A stretch of DNA of 64,000 nucleotides, taken from positions 372,177-436,176 of the forward strand of contig NZ_MQUQ01000010.1 in NCBI RefSeq assembly GCF_001953865.1. The letters are read 5' to 3'. Source of the DNA: Amycolatopsis coloradensis. Lineage in GTDB: Bacteria > Actinomycetota > Actinomycetes > Mycobacteriales > Pseudonocardiaceae. The notes under the pieces are model-generated. The model ran no database searches. It had not been told where the DNA came from and was given only the letters and a program-made list of their open reading frames with translations. The position numbers were made by a program, and so were the translations under genes. Within the stretch, counting starts at the first letter, position 1. Each line of letters starts with the position of its first letter. This document shows positions 16,562-26,100 of the stretch, piece by piece.

Positions 16562-17206
16562 ATGACCGTGCAGACCGGACAGCTCAGCCTGGTCATGGGA
16601 GCCCGTGACCGGACGGGGCTCGGCGAACTTCTGGCGGAAGCGACCGGCGAAGTGCTCGTGATGAGCACGGGGACGGACTCGACGTTCCAGCGGATCGCGC
16701 TCGCGAACGTGCGTCCCGGGGTGCGTCACAAGGTGCTCTTCCCCGATTCGGCCCGGCTGTCCGGTGCGCTCAACCGCATGTCGCGGGCCGGTGCCGAAGT
16801 ACGGACCGACGCCGAGGTCCCGATGGACGCGCTGGTGATCGACCGGACGTCGGTCGTCCTTCCCGCGGAAGGCAGGCAGGCCGGTTCCGCGGTGTTCCGG
16901 CTGCCCGGCGTGGTCACCGCGACGGTCGGCCTGTTCGAGCGGATCTGGCAGGCCGCCGCGCCGCTCGTCCCGCTGGACCTCCCGGAGCCCGAGGACGCTT
17001 CGATCCTGACCTGCCGCGAGCAGGAACTGCTGACGCTGCTCTTCTCGGGCACGACCGACGAATCCGCCGCCGCGCGGCTCGGTATCTCGGTGCGCACGGT
17101 GCGCCGGATGGTCGCCGACATCATGAACCGGCTCGGTGCCCGCAGCCGGTTCCAGGCGGGCGCCAAGGCCGTCGACCGCGGCTGGCTGATGGCCAAGGCG
17201 GGCTGA
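16562..17206 (+). CDS. LuxR-type HTH regulator
   Basis: A 214-residue protein. The C-terminal 65 residues are a LuxR/FixJ helix-turn-helix (LTCREQELLTLLFSG, then ARLGISVRTVRRMVADIMNR). The N-terminal 140 residues resemble a phospholipase D-like/TrmB-type regulatory domain of orphan actinobacterial LuxR proteins, without its catalytic motif. Start ATG at 16562 follows GGGAGG. Its stop overlaps the next start (TGATG), coupling it to the beta-helix/EccA-type gene. Divergent from the two-component genes, so it may control this part of the locus. Confidence 0.82.
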   Translation: MTVQTGQLSLVMGARDRTGLGELLAEATGEVLVMSTGTDSTFQRIALANVRPGVRHKVLFPDSARLSGALNRMSRAGAEVRTDAEVPMDALVIDRTSVVLPAEGRQAGSAVFRLPGVVTATVGLFERIWQAAAPLVPLDLPEPEDASILTCREQELLTLLFSGTTDESAAARLGISVRTVRRMVADIMNRLGARSRFQAGAKAVDRGWLMAKAG

Positions 17207-18861
17207 TGACCACGTCGACTCCCGGCCGTGCCCTGCTCGTCGCGTCGCGGCCCGGTGCCTACCCGACCATCGGTGACGCGCTGTCGGCGGCGACCGACGG
17301 CGCCGTCATCACCGTCTCGGGCGGTGAATACGCGGAAACCGTCGAAGTGACCGGCATTCGGGTGACCCTCGCCGCGGCGAGGGACGCCATCGTGGTCATC
17401 GACGGTCGCGGCGCCGACCGTCCCGTGTTCCGCGCGACCGGTGGAGCGCTTGTCCTGAAAGGGATCGAGCTGCTGGCGGACACGTCGTCCGCCGTCGTGG
17501 CCGACGACGCCGGATTGACCATGGACCGCTGCACCGTCTCGGGCGGTCGCGGGCCGGCGGTCACCATCCGCGGTTCGATGCCCTTCGAGGTGACCGGCTG
17601 CGTGATTTCGGCGGCGGAACAGGGAATCGTCATCGACGGCGCGCCGGGCAGGCTCGAAGACACGACCGTCGAGGACATGACCGGCGACGGGATCACCATC
17701 GGGTTCGGTGCCGATCCGGTCGTCCGGAACTGCACCGTGACCGGATGCGGGCTGCGTGGTTTCTACGTCTACCAATACGCCCGGCCCGTCATCGAAGGCT
17801 GCGTGATCGCGAACACCGGCTACGAGGGCATCTCCGTGGCGCACCACAGCACGCCGGTGCTGAAGCGGTGCACGGTCAGCGACGTAGGGGGTTCCGGGAT
17901 CGTGTTCGGGGCGGGCTGCGGGGGTTCGGTCACCGCCTGCCGCGTCGAGAACACCGCCGAACCGGGGATCGCGATCGCCGAGAGCGCGACCGCGACCGTC
18001 ACCGCGGCGGATCCGGCGGGTCCGGGTTCCTCCGGTGACCTCGGGCTCGACGAGATGCTGGCCGAACTCGACGCCATGATCGGACTGCCCGGCGTGAAGG
18101 CGGAGGTGCGCGCTCTCGTCGACGAGCTGCAGGTCAACGAATGGCGGCGCCGGGCCGGGTTGCCGATCGGCGCGGCCGCCCATCACCTGATCTTCGCGGG
18201 CGCGCCCGGTACCGGGAAGACCACGGTCGCGCGGATCTACGGCAAACTGCTGAAGGCACTGGGAATCCTGCCGCAGGGTCAGTTCCGCGAGGTCTCGCGC
18301 CGTGATCTCGTCGGGCAGTACATCGGGCACACGGCGGAGAAGACCGCCACGGTGTTCGAGCAGGCCAAGGGTGGCGTCTTGTTCATCGACGAGGCGTACA
18401 CGCTTTCGCGGCTCGCCGGATCCGGCGGCGACTTCGGCCAGGAAGCGATCGACACCCTCGTCCCGATGATGGAGGAGCACCGCGACGAGGTGGCGGTGAT
18501 CGTGGCCGGGTACACCGGCGAGATGGTCGATTTCCTGGCAGCCAACCCGGGTCTCGCGTCCCGCTTCGGCAAGCGGATCGAGTTCGAGAACTACAGCCCC
18601 GCCGAGCTTCTCTCGATTTTCGGCCGGATGGCCGCGGCGGGCGACTACGAACTCGACCCGGACGCGGACCCGGTGCTCACCGACTACTTCCGGCTCGTCT
18701 CCGGCGACGCCAACTTCGGCAACGCGCGGGACGCGCGACGGTTGTTCGAGGAGGCGCGCAAGGCACAGGCCCAACGATTGCGACTGCTGGGCCGGATGCC
18801 GACCGTCGAGGAACTGCGCGGGTTGCACGTGGCCGACGTGGTGGTCGCCGCGGCACGCTGA
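17206..18861 (+). CDS. Beta-helix/EccA-type AAA ATPase fusion
   Basis: A 551-residue cytosolic protein with two parts. Residues 1-265 form a right-handed parallel beta-helix with repeated short strands and Asn/Gly turns (VRNCTVTGCGLRGFYV, VIEGCVIANTGYEGISV). Residues 275-551 are a CbxX/CfqX AAA ATPase like the C-terminal half of EccA: Walker A GAPGTGKTT, Walker B GVLFIDEAY, and the sensor segment LASRFGKRIEF. Mycobacterial EccA instead has a TPR-like N-terminal domain and helps release chaperones from substrates; here the beta-helix would provide the binding surface. Coupled to the LuxR gene by a TGATG overlap. Confidence 0.88.
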   Translation: MTTSTPGRALLVASRPGAYPTIGDALSAATDGAVITVSGGEYAETVEVTGIRVTLAAARDAIVVIDGRGADRPVFRATGGALVLKGIELLADTSSAVVADDAGLTMDRCTVSGGRGPAVTIRGSMPFEVTGCVISAAEQGIVIDGAPGRLEDTTVEDMTGDGITIGFGADPVVRNCTVTGCGLRGFYVYQYARPVIEGCVIANTGYEGISVAHHSTPVLKRCTVSDVGGSGIVFGAGCGGSVTACRVENTAEPGIAIAESATATVTAADPAGPGSSGDLGLDEMLAELDAMIGLPGVKAEVRALVDELQVNEWRRRAGLPIGAAAHHLIFAGAPGTGKTTVARIYGKLLKALGILPQGQFREVSRRDLVGQYIGHTAEKTATVFEQAKGGVLFIDEAYTLSRLAGSGGDFGQEAIDTLVPMMEEHRDEVAVIVAGYTGEMVDFLAANPGLASRFGKRIEFENYSPAELLSIFGRMAAAGDYELDPDADPVLTDYFRLVSGDANFGNARDARRLFEEARKAQAQRLRLLGRMPTVEELRGLHVADVVVAAAR

Positions 18862-18904
18862 CGCCGTGGCCGAACGTCGATCGCGGACCCGGGGTCACCG
18901 ACAC

Positions 18905-18910
18905 TAAGGT
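18905..18910 (+). promoter_or_regulatory. Candidate leaderless -10 box of the orphan regulator
   Basis: TAAGGT ends exactly 6 nt before the GTG at 18917 and no ribosome binding site is present, so the transcript is probably leaderless. Confidence 0.5.
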
Positions 18911-18916
18911 GCCAGT

Positions 18917-19579
18917 GTGCGGGTGCTGGTGACCGAGGACGACGAAAACTTGCGGGTGGCGCTGGAATTCGCCCTGCGCGGCGACGGATTCGCGGTGGAC
19001 ACCGCCGCTGACCTGCCCGCCGCCGACGAGGCGCTGACGGTGAACGCCTACGACTGCGCGGTGTTCGACCGGATGCTTCCGTCGGGTGACGCGCTGGGGT
19101 ACGTGCGCGACCGGCGAAGCGCGGGGTGGCCGATGCCTGTGTTGTTCCTCACCGCGCGCGACAGCGTCACCGACCGCGTCGACGGTCTGCGCGTCGGTGG
19201 CGGCGACTACCTCGCCAAGCCGTTCGCGATGCCGGAACTGATCGCACGGGTGCGGAGCCTGTGCCGCCGCGACATGGCCGGACAGGCGGTGGTGCTGCGC
19301 TGCGCGGACGTCGAACTCGACACCGGCAGGCACCAGATCTCGCGGGCGGGGGTGCTGCTCACCGTGACCCGCAAGGAATACCTCGTCATGGAACGGCTGA
19401 TGGCGGCGACCGGGCGGCCTGTCTCGCGGCGGGAACTGATCCGCTACGCGTGGGACGAGATGGCGGACCCGGCGTCGAACGTGCTCGACGTCGTCATCGC
19501 GCGGCTGCGGCGGAAGCTGAAAGATCCGCCGCTGATCCACACCGTGCGGGGGTCGGGGTACCGGATGGCGCCCCTCTGA
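18917..19579 (+). CDS. Orphan OmpR-family response regulator
   Basis: A 220-residue protein with a receiver domain (acidic residues EDDE at 7-10, phospho-Asp 51 in CAVFDRMLPSGD, Lys in YLAKPF) and a winged-helix domain ending in VRGSGYRM. No kinase gene adjoins it. It is a close relative of the regulator at 15738-16403. GTG start chosen because residues from there match the family N-terminus and a -10 box lies 6 nt upstream. Probably an extra regulator of the ESX locus (inference). Confidence 0.88.
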   Translation: MRVLVTEDDENLRVALEFALRGDGFAVDTAADLPAADEALTVNAYDCAVFDRMLPSGDALGYVRDRRSAGWPMPVLFLTARDSVTDRVDGLRVGGGDYLAKPFAMPELIARVRSLCRRDMAGQAVVLRCADVELDTGRHQISRAGVLLTVTRKEYLVMERLMAATGRPVSRRELIRYAWDEMADPASNVLDVVIARLRRKLKDPPLIHTVRGSGYRMAPL

Positions 19580-19623
19580 CGGCAGCTTCCGGCCAGCGGA
19601 GGGCACGGCAGTCGCGCCGGGCG

Positions 19624-19629
19624 TCTAAT
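19624..19629 (+). promoter_or_regulatory. Candidate leaderless -10 box
   Basis: TCTAAT lies 6 nt before the GTG at 19636, in the short gap after the response regulator gene. No Shine-Dalgarno is seen. Confidence 0.45.
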
Positions 19630-19635
19630 CGTCAC

Positions 19636-19992
19636 GTGACCTTCGACATCATCGGGCTGTGCGGGGAGCGGCCGGATCCGGCGAACGCTGTCGAGTCGAT
19701 CCTGCCCCTGAGCGGCGGCCTGACCGCGTACACCGCGGCGGAGCGGCCCTTGGCGCAGCTGTGCCATCCCGACGGACGGCTGCTGCTGAGCATCGAGGAA
19801 GCCAGGCTGGTCCAGGTCCCCGGCGAGGTACGGCGGCTGCTCGGGATCGGTGACGAAGTCGAGGTACCGAATCCGGTGTGGTGGGTGGAAAGCCGTGCTC
19901 CCGACGACGATCCGGAGGCGGAGGCCGTCGCGCGGGCGTTCACCGACGCCCTGGTCCGCGGAACCGGGGGGTTGTCGTGGTCGAGCAGGTGA
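19636..19992 (+). CDS. Small soluble protein of the ESX locus, function unknown
   Basis: A 118-residue acidic protein without signal peptide or membrane segment. It has a mixed alpha/beta composition with HPDGRLLLSIEEARLVQVPG in the middle and PNPVWWVESRAP near residue 80. I do not recognise a family. It overlaps the DUF6177 gene by 16 bases, so the two are co-expressed and may work together. Start GTG at 19636 is supported by the -10 box placement only. A role as chaperone or accessory factor for secretion is possible but not shown. Confidence 0.7.
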   Translation: MTFDIIGLCGERPDPANAVESILPLSGGLTAYTAAERPLAQLCHPDGRLLLSIEEARLVQVPGEVRRLLGIGDEVEVPNPVWWVESRAPDDDPEAEAVARAFTDALVRGTGGLSWSSR

Positions 19993-20939
19993 CCGGGCAT
20001 CCCGCTGCCGACTGGGCGACTTCGGAAGCCTTGATCGTCGAGCAGTCCCGCGCCGTGGTGCCCGCTTCGTCGTGGATGATCGACGCGGCACGGTCCGCCT
20101 TGGGGAGCGCGAGGGTGCTCCAGCTGCTCACCCCCGAACAGAGCGGCCTCACCTATCCGATGGAGTTGCTGCTCCACGACGCCGCGGCCGACTGGATCGT
20201 CGAGGACGACGCCGGACGCCACCGCCATGGGCTCCTCGGGTTCCCGGTGAGCTGGAACGGAACGCGGTTCGCCCGCGTTCCGGGCCACCAGCCCGCCGTC
20301 CCGGTGGAGCCGAAGATGAACTCCGGCGACGTCGAGGTGCGGATCACCACCGTGCACCCGGCCGGGGGACCGCTCCGGCTCGGCGCCGGCGCCGAAGCAG
20401 TGCTGCGGGCGTTCACCGGCGGCCCGCCGACGGGCTGGGGAAACGCCGAGCCCGCCACGCGGCCCTGGTCGGCGGGCGAGGTCACCGAGCACTGCCGGGA
20501 TCGGGCGCCCGAACGCACCCAGCTCGTCGTGGTCGGTCCCGGCGTGGCGGGACAACTGCGTGTGTCGCCTTCGGACGACGGGTTGCTCGAAGAGACCAGG
20601 CTCAGCGGCCCCGCCGTCGGGACGCTGCGACCGGACCACGTCACGGCCATGGCCGGGCAGGTCGCCGCCACGGCGCGGCTGATGCTCGCCGCCGTGCATC
20701 CCGGCCGGAAGGGCGGTTCGCGTTCCAGCGAACCGACCCGGCCCGCGCTGCCCTACGGTTTCCTCGCCGGGCGCGAGATAGTCGCCGCGCGCGGGGTGGA
20801 CCACGCCGAGCTGGCCCCGGCCGAGCGGGTCACGATCCTCGGTTCCGCCGCCTGGTGCACGGTGCACGGCGGACGACGTACCCCGTACGAGCAGCTCGCC
20901 GATATCCTCCGGCACTTCGCCCTGCCGGACACGGCGTAG
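19977..20939 (+). CDS. DUF6177-like protein
   Basis: A 320-residue soluble protein that I match from memory to the DUF6177 family, found beside actinobacterial type VII secretion genes. It has an alternating alpha/beta pattern and no catalytic motif that I can name. I chose the GTG at 19977 because a run of G (a usable ribosome binding site) precedes it by about 7 bases; GTG at 19989 is an alternative. It overlaps the preceding gene by 16 bases and is followed by the palindrome 20958-21014 that separates it from the converging immunity gene. Confidence 0.7.
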   Translation: MVEQVTGHPAADWATSEALIVEQSRAVVPASSWMIDAARSALGSARVLQLLTPEQSGLTYPMELLLHDAAADWIVEDDAGRHRHGLLGFPVSWNGTRFARVPGHQPAVPVEPKMNSGDVEVRITTVHPAGGPLRLGAGAEAVLRAFTGGPPTGWGNAEPATRPWSAGEVTEHCRDRAPERTQLVVVGPGVAGQLRVSPSDDGLLEETRLSGPAVGTLRPDHVTAMAGQVAATARLMLAAVHPGRKGGSRSSEPTRPALPYGFLAGREIVAARGVDHAELAPAERVTILGSAAWCTVHGGRRTPYEQLADILRHFALPDTA

Positions 20940-20957
20940 CGAGCCGCGGGACCGGGC

Positions 20958-21014
20958 ATGTCGCGAAAGCCACTTTCGGGACATCAGACGTCCCGAAAGT
21001 GGCTTTCGCGACAT
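20958..21014. terminator. Perfect 25-bp-arm palindrome at a convergent junction
   Basis: Arms 20958-20982 and 20990-21014 (core GTCGCGAAAGCCACTTTCGG) are perfectly complementary with a 7-base loop. It separates the DUF6177 gene (+) from the immunity gene (-). A sequence family different from the GAAGGCCCCCTTC group but in the same kind of place. Confidence 0.78.
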
Positions 21015-21041
21015 CCGGGTCAGCACCCTGGCCCGGCCCAG

Positions 21042-23114
21042 TCAGAGGTCGCGCGGGTAGCGAACGGCCCATTCAGCGGCGTAGCGCTCGTCGGCCGACG
21101 GCGGCCGGTCCGAGAAATGCCAGAACGCGTCTCCGGCGACGGTCTCCACCAGATCGCGTGACTCGAGCCGCGCGAGCCAGTCCTGCGGCAGCCCGGGGAC
21201 ACCTGCCTTCGACCCGACGACGGCTCCGGCGATCGCACCGGCGATCGCGCCGCCGCCGACCGCGGCCGTCATCGCCCGCTCCGGCGCGAAGAACCACCGG
21301 AACACCGCGATCATGGCCCGCCCCAAGGCATCCACGGCAGAGCCACCGGCACCGGCCGCGTCCGGCCGGACATGATCGGGACGGGTCCCCTCGGCCAGCG
21401 CGGTGGCCAGGACATCGGCCACCGGTCCGGTGGCCGCGCCGGTGTCGAGCATCTGCTGGACCAGCAGATGCGGGGGTGACGGCTCGCGCTGGAACAGTCC
21501 GGTGAACAAGCCCGCCACCGACGAAGCCGCTTCAGCCGTCACCTCGTCGGCCCCGCCGCCGACGGCCAGCAGGCCGGCGACGCGCACGGCCGTGCGGCCA
21601 CCGCACAACGCGGCCACGATGCCCGGCACGAGGAAGCCGGGATCGTCTCCGCCCTCCGGCGCGTCCGGCGGGATCGCGCATAGTTCCCGGACGCGGGCGA
21701 GCCAGCCGTCGTCGTCCCGGTTGTCCTGCCAGCGCCGCCTTGCCTGCACACCGACCGTCATCAACCCGCTTGGTACCGCGCCGTGGTACGGGGCGGGCAG
21801 TGCGCGCAGCAGGCCTTCGGTGCAGAACAGCAGCTGCCGGGTGAGCGGGCCGACGGCGAACCCGCCAGAGCCGAGCGACTCGCCGAGAGCGAACCCGACG
21901 AACGCGCCCGTGACGCGATGCCAGGCGACAGCGGCTTCGGTGTCCTGACGGAAGAACTTCCCCGCCGTCGCGGCGTGCGGCCGGATCCGTCCCGCCGCGT
22001 CGTACCCGGCGGCGAGTCCATGGGTGCGGAGGTCCTCCGGCCACCGTTGCCCGGAGAGGTCGTCGTACGGTGAGTCGACGCCGGTCGGGGACACGCCGTT
22101 GCGCTGTTCCCAAGCGCGGCCGAGGACGAACTGTTCGCAGTCCCTCGCCGACAGCTCGAAGCCGGCGGACCTGGCCTTGGCCGCCGCCTCCGCGAGGCCG
22201 GTGATGGGCTCCGTCAGCCCCAGTTCCGTCCTGACCCGCTCGGCCGCGACCAGCACGGATTCCGAATACTCCGGCGAGACCTCGATTTCCCGGGTGAAGG
22301 CCTGGAGCCGTGGCCACCGCGCCATCGTGTCCGCGAGTTCCTCCGCGCTGACCGTGTCGGAAGGGAACGAGCCGGGATTGATCGACAAACCGGCTCCGGG
22401 GAACTCCCCGATGAAGGACAAGACGTCCACCCGCAGCCATTTCTCCGTGCCGGGCGGCAACCGCCGCCGCGAGCTGAACACCCGCACCGCGCGCGGTTCC
22501 TCCTGCCAGGGCCCGGGAAGCGGCGTTTCGGTCCGGAAGTCGATCGGGAGGAGGACCTCCGAACACAGCAGTCCGGCGAGATAGTGCGCGCGGTCGTACA
22601 GGTCCGCCGCCAGGTAGCCGAGCAGGTGGTCCAGCGGACTGTCCATGGGCGGATGGCCCAGCCGTTCCGGGCCGGGACGGTACTCCGGGTTGACCCGGGT
22701 CTCGCCGGTCTCGGCTCCGTCCGCGGTGTACTTCCGCCAAGCCATCACGGCACTGGACCGGACGCCGAGATACGCCACGCCGCTTCGCCGGAACTCCGGT
22801 TCCAGGATCTCGCGCCACTCGTCCTCGCCCGCCACGGGCACCGGACCGCTCGGCCCCGTCCCGTCCTGGCGGGCGTCCGGACGGCGCAACTCCCCGTCCT
22901 CCCGCACGATCAGCGCCGGTTTCGGTACCAGCGAAGCGGTCCAGTCGCCGCCGTCCAGCGCGCGAACCGCGTCGTAGGGTACGAACCAGCCTTCCGGCAC
23001 TCGCAGCACCTTCGCGTGATCGACCCGCACCGCGTACTCGCCGCGGGTCAGATCCGCGGACGTACCGGTCCTCAGCCATTCCTCGACCTTCGCGGCCGCT
23101 TCCTGCGCTCGCAC
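21042..23114 (-). CDS. Three-domain immunity protein: Imm35/YrhB, T7SS-associated domain, degenerate ADP-ribosylglycohydrolase
   Basis: A 690-residue soluble protein whose GTG overlaps the toxin stop by one base (TAGTG). Residues 1-75 resemble YrhB/Imm35 (GEYAVRVDHAKVLRVPEGWF), an immunity family linked to papain-fold Tox-PL1 toxins. Residues about 90-210 match the T7SS-associated domain with NPEYRPGPERLGHPPMDSPL. Residues about 345-690 follow the ADP-ribosylglycohydrolase fold: LLFCTEGLLRA and GAIAGAVVG with LPQDWLARLESRDL. Active relatives carry TDDTQ before the first block and DSDST before the second. Here these read GPLTR (about 420) and GGAIA (about 620), so the metal ligands are missing and the domain is probably a binding-only fold. 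Confidence 0.83.
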   Translation of the reverse strand: MRAQEAAAKVEEWLRTGTSADLTRGEYAVRVDHAKVLRVPEGWFVPYDAVRALDGGDWTASLVPKPALIVREDGELRRPDARQDGTGPSGPVPVAGEDEWREILEPEFRRSGVAYLGVRSSAVMAWRKYTADGAETGETRVNPEYRPGPERLGHPPMDSPLDHLLGYLAADLYDRAHYLAGLLCSEVLLPIDFRTETPLPGPWQEEPRAVRVFSSRRRLPPGTEKWLRVDVLSFIGEFPGAGLSINPGSFPSDTVSAEELADTMARWPRLQAFTREIEVSPEYSESVLVAAERVRTELGLTEPITGLAEAAAKARSAGFELSARDCEQFVLGRAWEQRNGVSPTGVDSPYDDLSGQRWPEDLRTHGLAAGYDAAGRIRPHAATAGKFFRQDTEAAVAWHRVTGAFVGFALGESLGSGGFAVGPLTRQLLFCTEGLLRALPAPYHGAVPSGLMTVGVQARRRWQDNRDDDGWLARVRELCAIPPDAPEGGDDPGFLVPGIVAALCGGRTAVRVAGLLAVGGGADEVTAEAASSVAGLFTGLFQREPSPPHLLVQQMLDTGAATGPVADVLATALAEGTRPDHVRPDAAGAGGSAVDALGRAMIAVFRWFFAPERAMTAAVGGGAIAGAIAGAVVGSKAGVPGLPQDWLARLESRDLVETVAGDAFWHFSDRPPSADERYAAEWAVRYPRDL

Positions 23115-26100
23115 TACACACCTCGATTTCCGGGAAACGGGAGCAGCATGATCTGCAAGGGCCGTTCTTCCAGCAACGACAGCCAACCGGTCAGCGGGTC
23201 GAGGAACACGACTCCGTCCGGATGGTTGGCGACCAGGGCCACATGCGAGCCGATCGTTCGATTGTCCTTCTCGTAAAGGAAGTTCACCGCGGCCAGCGCG
23301 CCGACGGGACGTGCCGACATGGCGGAGATGACTCCGTCGTAACTCGCGTCGTGGACCTCCGTCCACGTCCCGCCGAGGTGGTCAGACACATAGCCCAGCG
23401 TGGCCATTTCGTTCTTGAGCTCCAGCGGAACCGGCGGCGCGGTGACGTCTTCACCGAGGGTCCTGCGCACGTAATGGACCACGCAACGGGTGCAGTTCGT
23501 GTGGAAGCCGAGCCGACCGGCCCAGTCCGCGTAATAGCCGGGATTCGTTTCCGGTAGCTGGGGGAAATGCTCCAGGATGAAGGCAACGGCCTCCTTCCAG
23601 CGGCCGTCGACGGTGTCCGCGTCCATCGCGGGCAGCGAGTGGAGCGACGTGGTGCCGAACAACGCCGTGCTGTCGCCCGGTCCGGAATCCGGCGAGGGCG
23701 GATACCTGAGATAGGCGGGATGCCTCGCTTCGCTCTCGTGCGGACCGTTGTACCCGACGTCGGAAGAAAACTCCGGGAGCGCCCGGTACTCGGCGCCGCC
23801 GTCGGAAGCGGTCGTGACGATCTTCTCGCCAAGCCACCGGTCTCGCGCGGGCTCCGGCAGACGCAGGTTCCCCGGTGGCCCGCCCGCGTCGGTGTAGGGC
23901 AGCAAAGCGATCCTCGTCGGCTTCGCGGGCAGGTCCATCAGCCCGCCGTCCAGCGGATCGAGGAACACGATGCCGTGCTTGTCCCTGCTCACCAGCGCGA
24001 CGTGTTTGGTGTTCGCTCCCCAGCGGTTCTCGGATTCCACCGCGATCACGGCCAGCGAGCCGACCGGCCGGTCCAGCATCGCGGAGATGACGCTGTCGTA
24101 GCCGGTGCCGTGGCTCCGGTCCCATTCCCCGCCGAGCCGGTCGGAGACGTACCGGAGACTTCCCATCGCCAGGCCGTCTTCCGGGTGGACGGGTGGCGCT
24201 GTCACGTCTTCGCCGAGCCGTCGGCGCTCGTGGTACACCACCGCCCTGGTGCAGTTCGTGGTGTAGCCCGCGGCCACGGCGTCCTCTTCGTGATAGCCGG
24301 GATTGACCTTGTCCAGCTGCGGATGGAACCGCTCGAGGTACGCCTTGACCTCGGCGGGCCGCGGGCGCGCCGTCCCGGCGTGCAAAGCGGTCAGTTCGTT
24401 GAGCGGCGTGGTCCTGAACAGTTTCGAGAAGTCGCCGTCCGGCCCCAGTACGACCGGATTCGCCGCGGTCAGTTCGTCGAGGGTGATCGGACGGGAGCCG
24501 GTGCTCGCGCGGAGCATGATCGGGCTCTTCCCGTTCGGCGGGTAGTCCACCCAGCCGCCACCGACGGGGTAGCCCTCGACGACCTCCAGCCCGAACGGCA
24601 GCACGGTGCCGTCCGGCAGTTCGGTGTGGCGCCCCAGGATGTGCAGGTCGGCCACCGGGGCCACCACCGGGGCGCCCAGCGCGATGGCGAACCGCCGCGC
24701 CCAGGCCGCCGAACCGCAGGAATGCAGCCGCACCGGACGGCCCGGCGTGTAGTACTCGCCGCGCAGGGTCGCCGCCGCGAGTTCCTCGGGGCTGGGGAGC
24801 GTGCCGTCGTCGTGCAGCGTCACCACGTACGGCTGGGCGGGATCCGGCCGGTTCGCGAGCATGGTCCGCAGATGTGCCTTGAGCGTCTCCGTCGCGGGAC
24901 CGACCGCCATCCCCGCCGGGGCGTAGTGGACATCCACCCCGTTGCTCAGCGCGGGCGCCGGAGACGAAGGGGCCGTCTCGACGGGTTTCGCGTTCATCCC
25001 GGGGACCTTCAGCTTCTTCACGGCGTACATCGCCTTCTTCAGGTCCGTCTCCACCGCCTTCATCGCCTTGTCGTAGCCGGTGGACGCCCGACCCCGGGGA
25101 GCGCTCACCTGCCAGTAGTGGTGGAGGGCCCAGTGCAGTTCTCCGAGTACCTGGCCGAGTTTCGCGTCCTGGCCCGCCGGTTCGTGCCACGTCGGCGCGC
25201 TGGCCCGGCGGTGGCGGTCGATGATCCGCTCGATCTCGGTGAGCGCCGCGCCGACGTTTTCGGCGCGGGTCCCCTTCCCGAACGGGGCGCTGAACTGCTG
25301 GTAGCGGTTGATCGCGTGCTTCAGCCCGGTGAGCGCGTCCCGGACCTCGCCGGTCGCCGAGTCCGGTTGACGCCAGCCCGCCGCGGTCTCCTCCCGATGA
25401 CGTGCGATCGCGGTCCGCACCTCGGTGACCGCCGCCCGCAGCTGGTTGTCGGCTGGCTCGTGCCGCTTCGGGTTCCGGAGATCCTGGTAGCGGTCGATGG
25501 CCTTGTGCACGGCGGCTTCGGCGCCGGAGGCGTGTTCACCGGGGACGGCGGACCGGCGATAGTGGCTGACGGCCTTGTCCAGGGCGTCGAGGGCCGCTCG
25601 CACGTCCGCGGTGCGTGGCCTTCGCCAACTCGGGGCGCTCCGGTCAAGATGGCGCGCGGCCGCGTTGTCTACTTTGGACAGATGTTCGCGTGCCTCCCGG
25701 ACCTCCGCGGGCGGTTCGAGATACCTCGGTCCGCTCTGCTGATAGTCGTGAATGGCCTTGCTCAAGCCCGCGACCGTCGCCTGTACCGGCCCGGTCCCGT
25801 TCTGCCCGACGCTGTCGAGTTGCGTCAACGCACGGTCGACGAGTTCGAGGGCGGTCGTCAGCAGGCCGAGTCGCGTGCCCAGCGTCGACCAATCTCCCCA
25901 GCGGGCCGCCAGTTCGGCCCGTTCGGCCAGTATCGAACGGTGGATCTCTTCCAGTTCGGCTCGTGACCGGTCCTGTACCGCCTGGCTCTTCCAGCGCTCA
26001 CCCTCGTTCCTTGGCGGCCCGAGTTCGTCGAAGGGCGTCGCTTCCGGTAATGCCCCGGAGTTGGCCTCGACGTTTCGTGCCAGCGTTTCCCAGACGGTCG

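Noticed and set aside
21042..23114. Active ADP-ribosylglycohydrolase
   Set aside because: The fold is recognisable but both acidic metal-binding motifs are replaced, so I call it degenerate.
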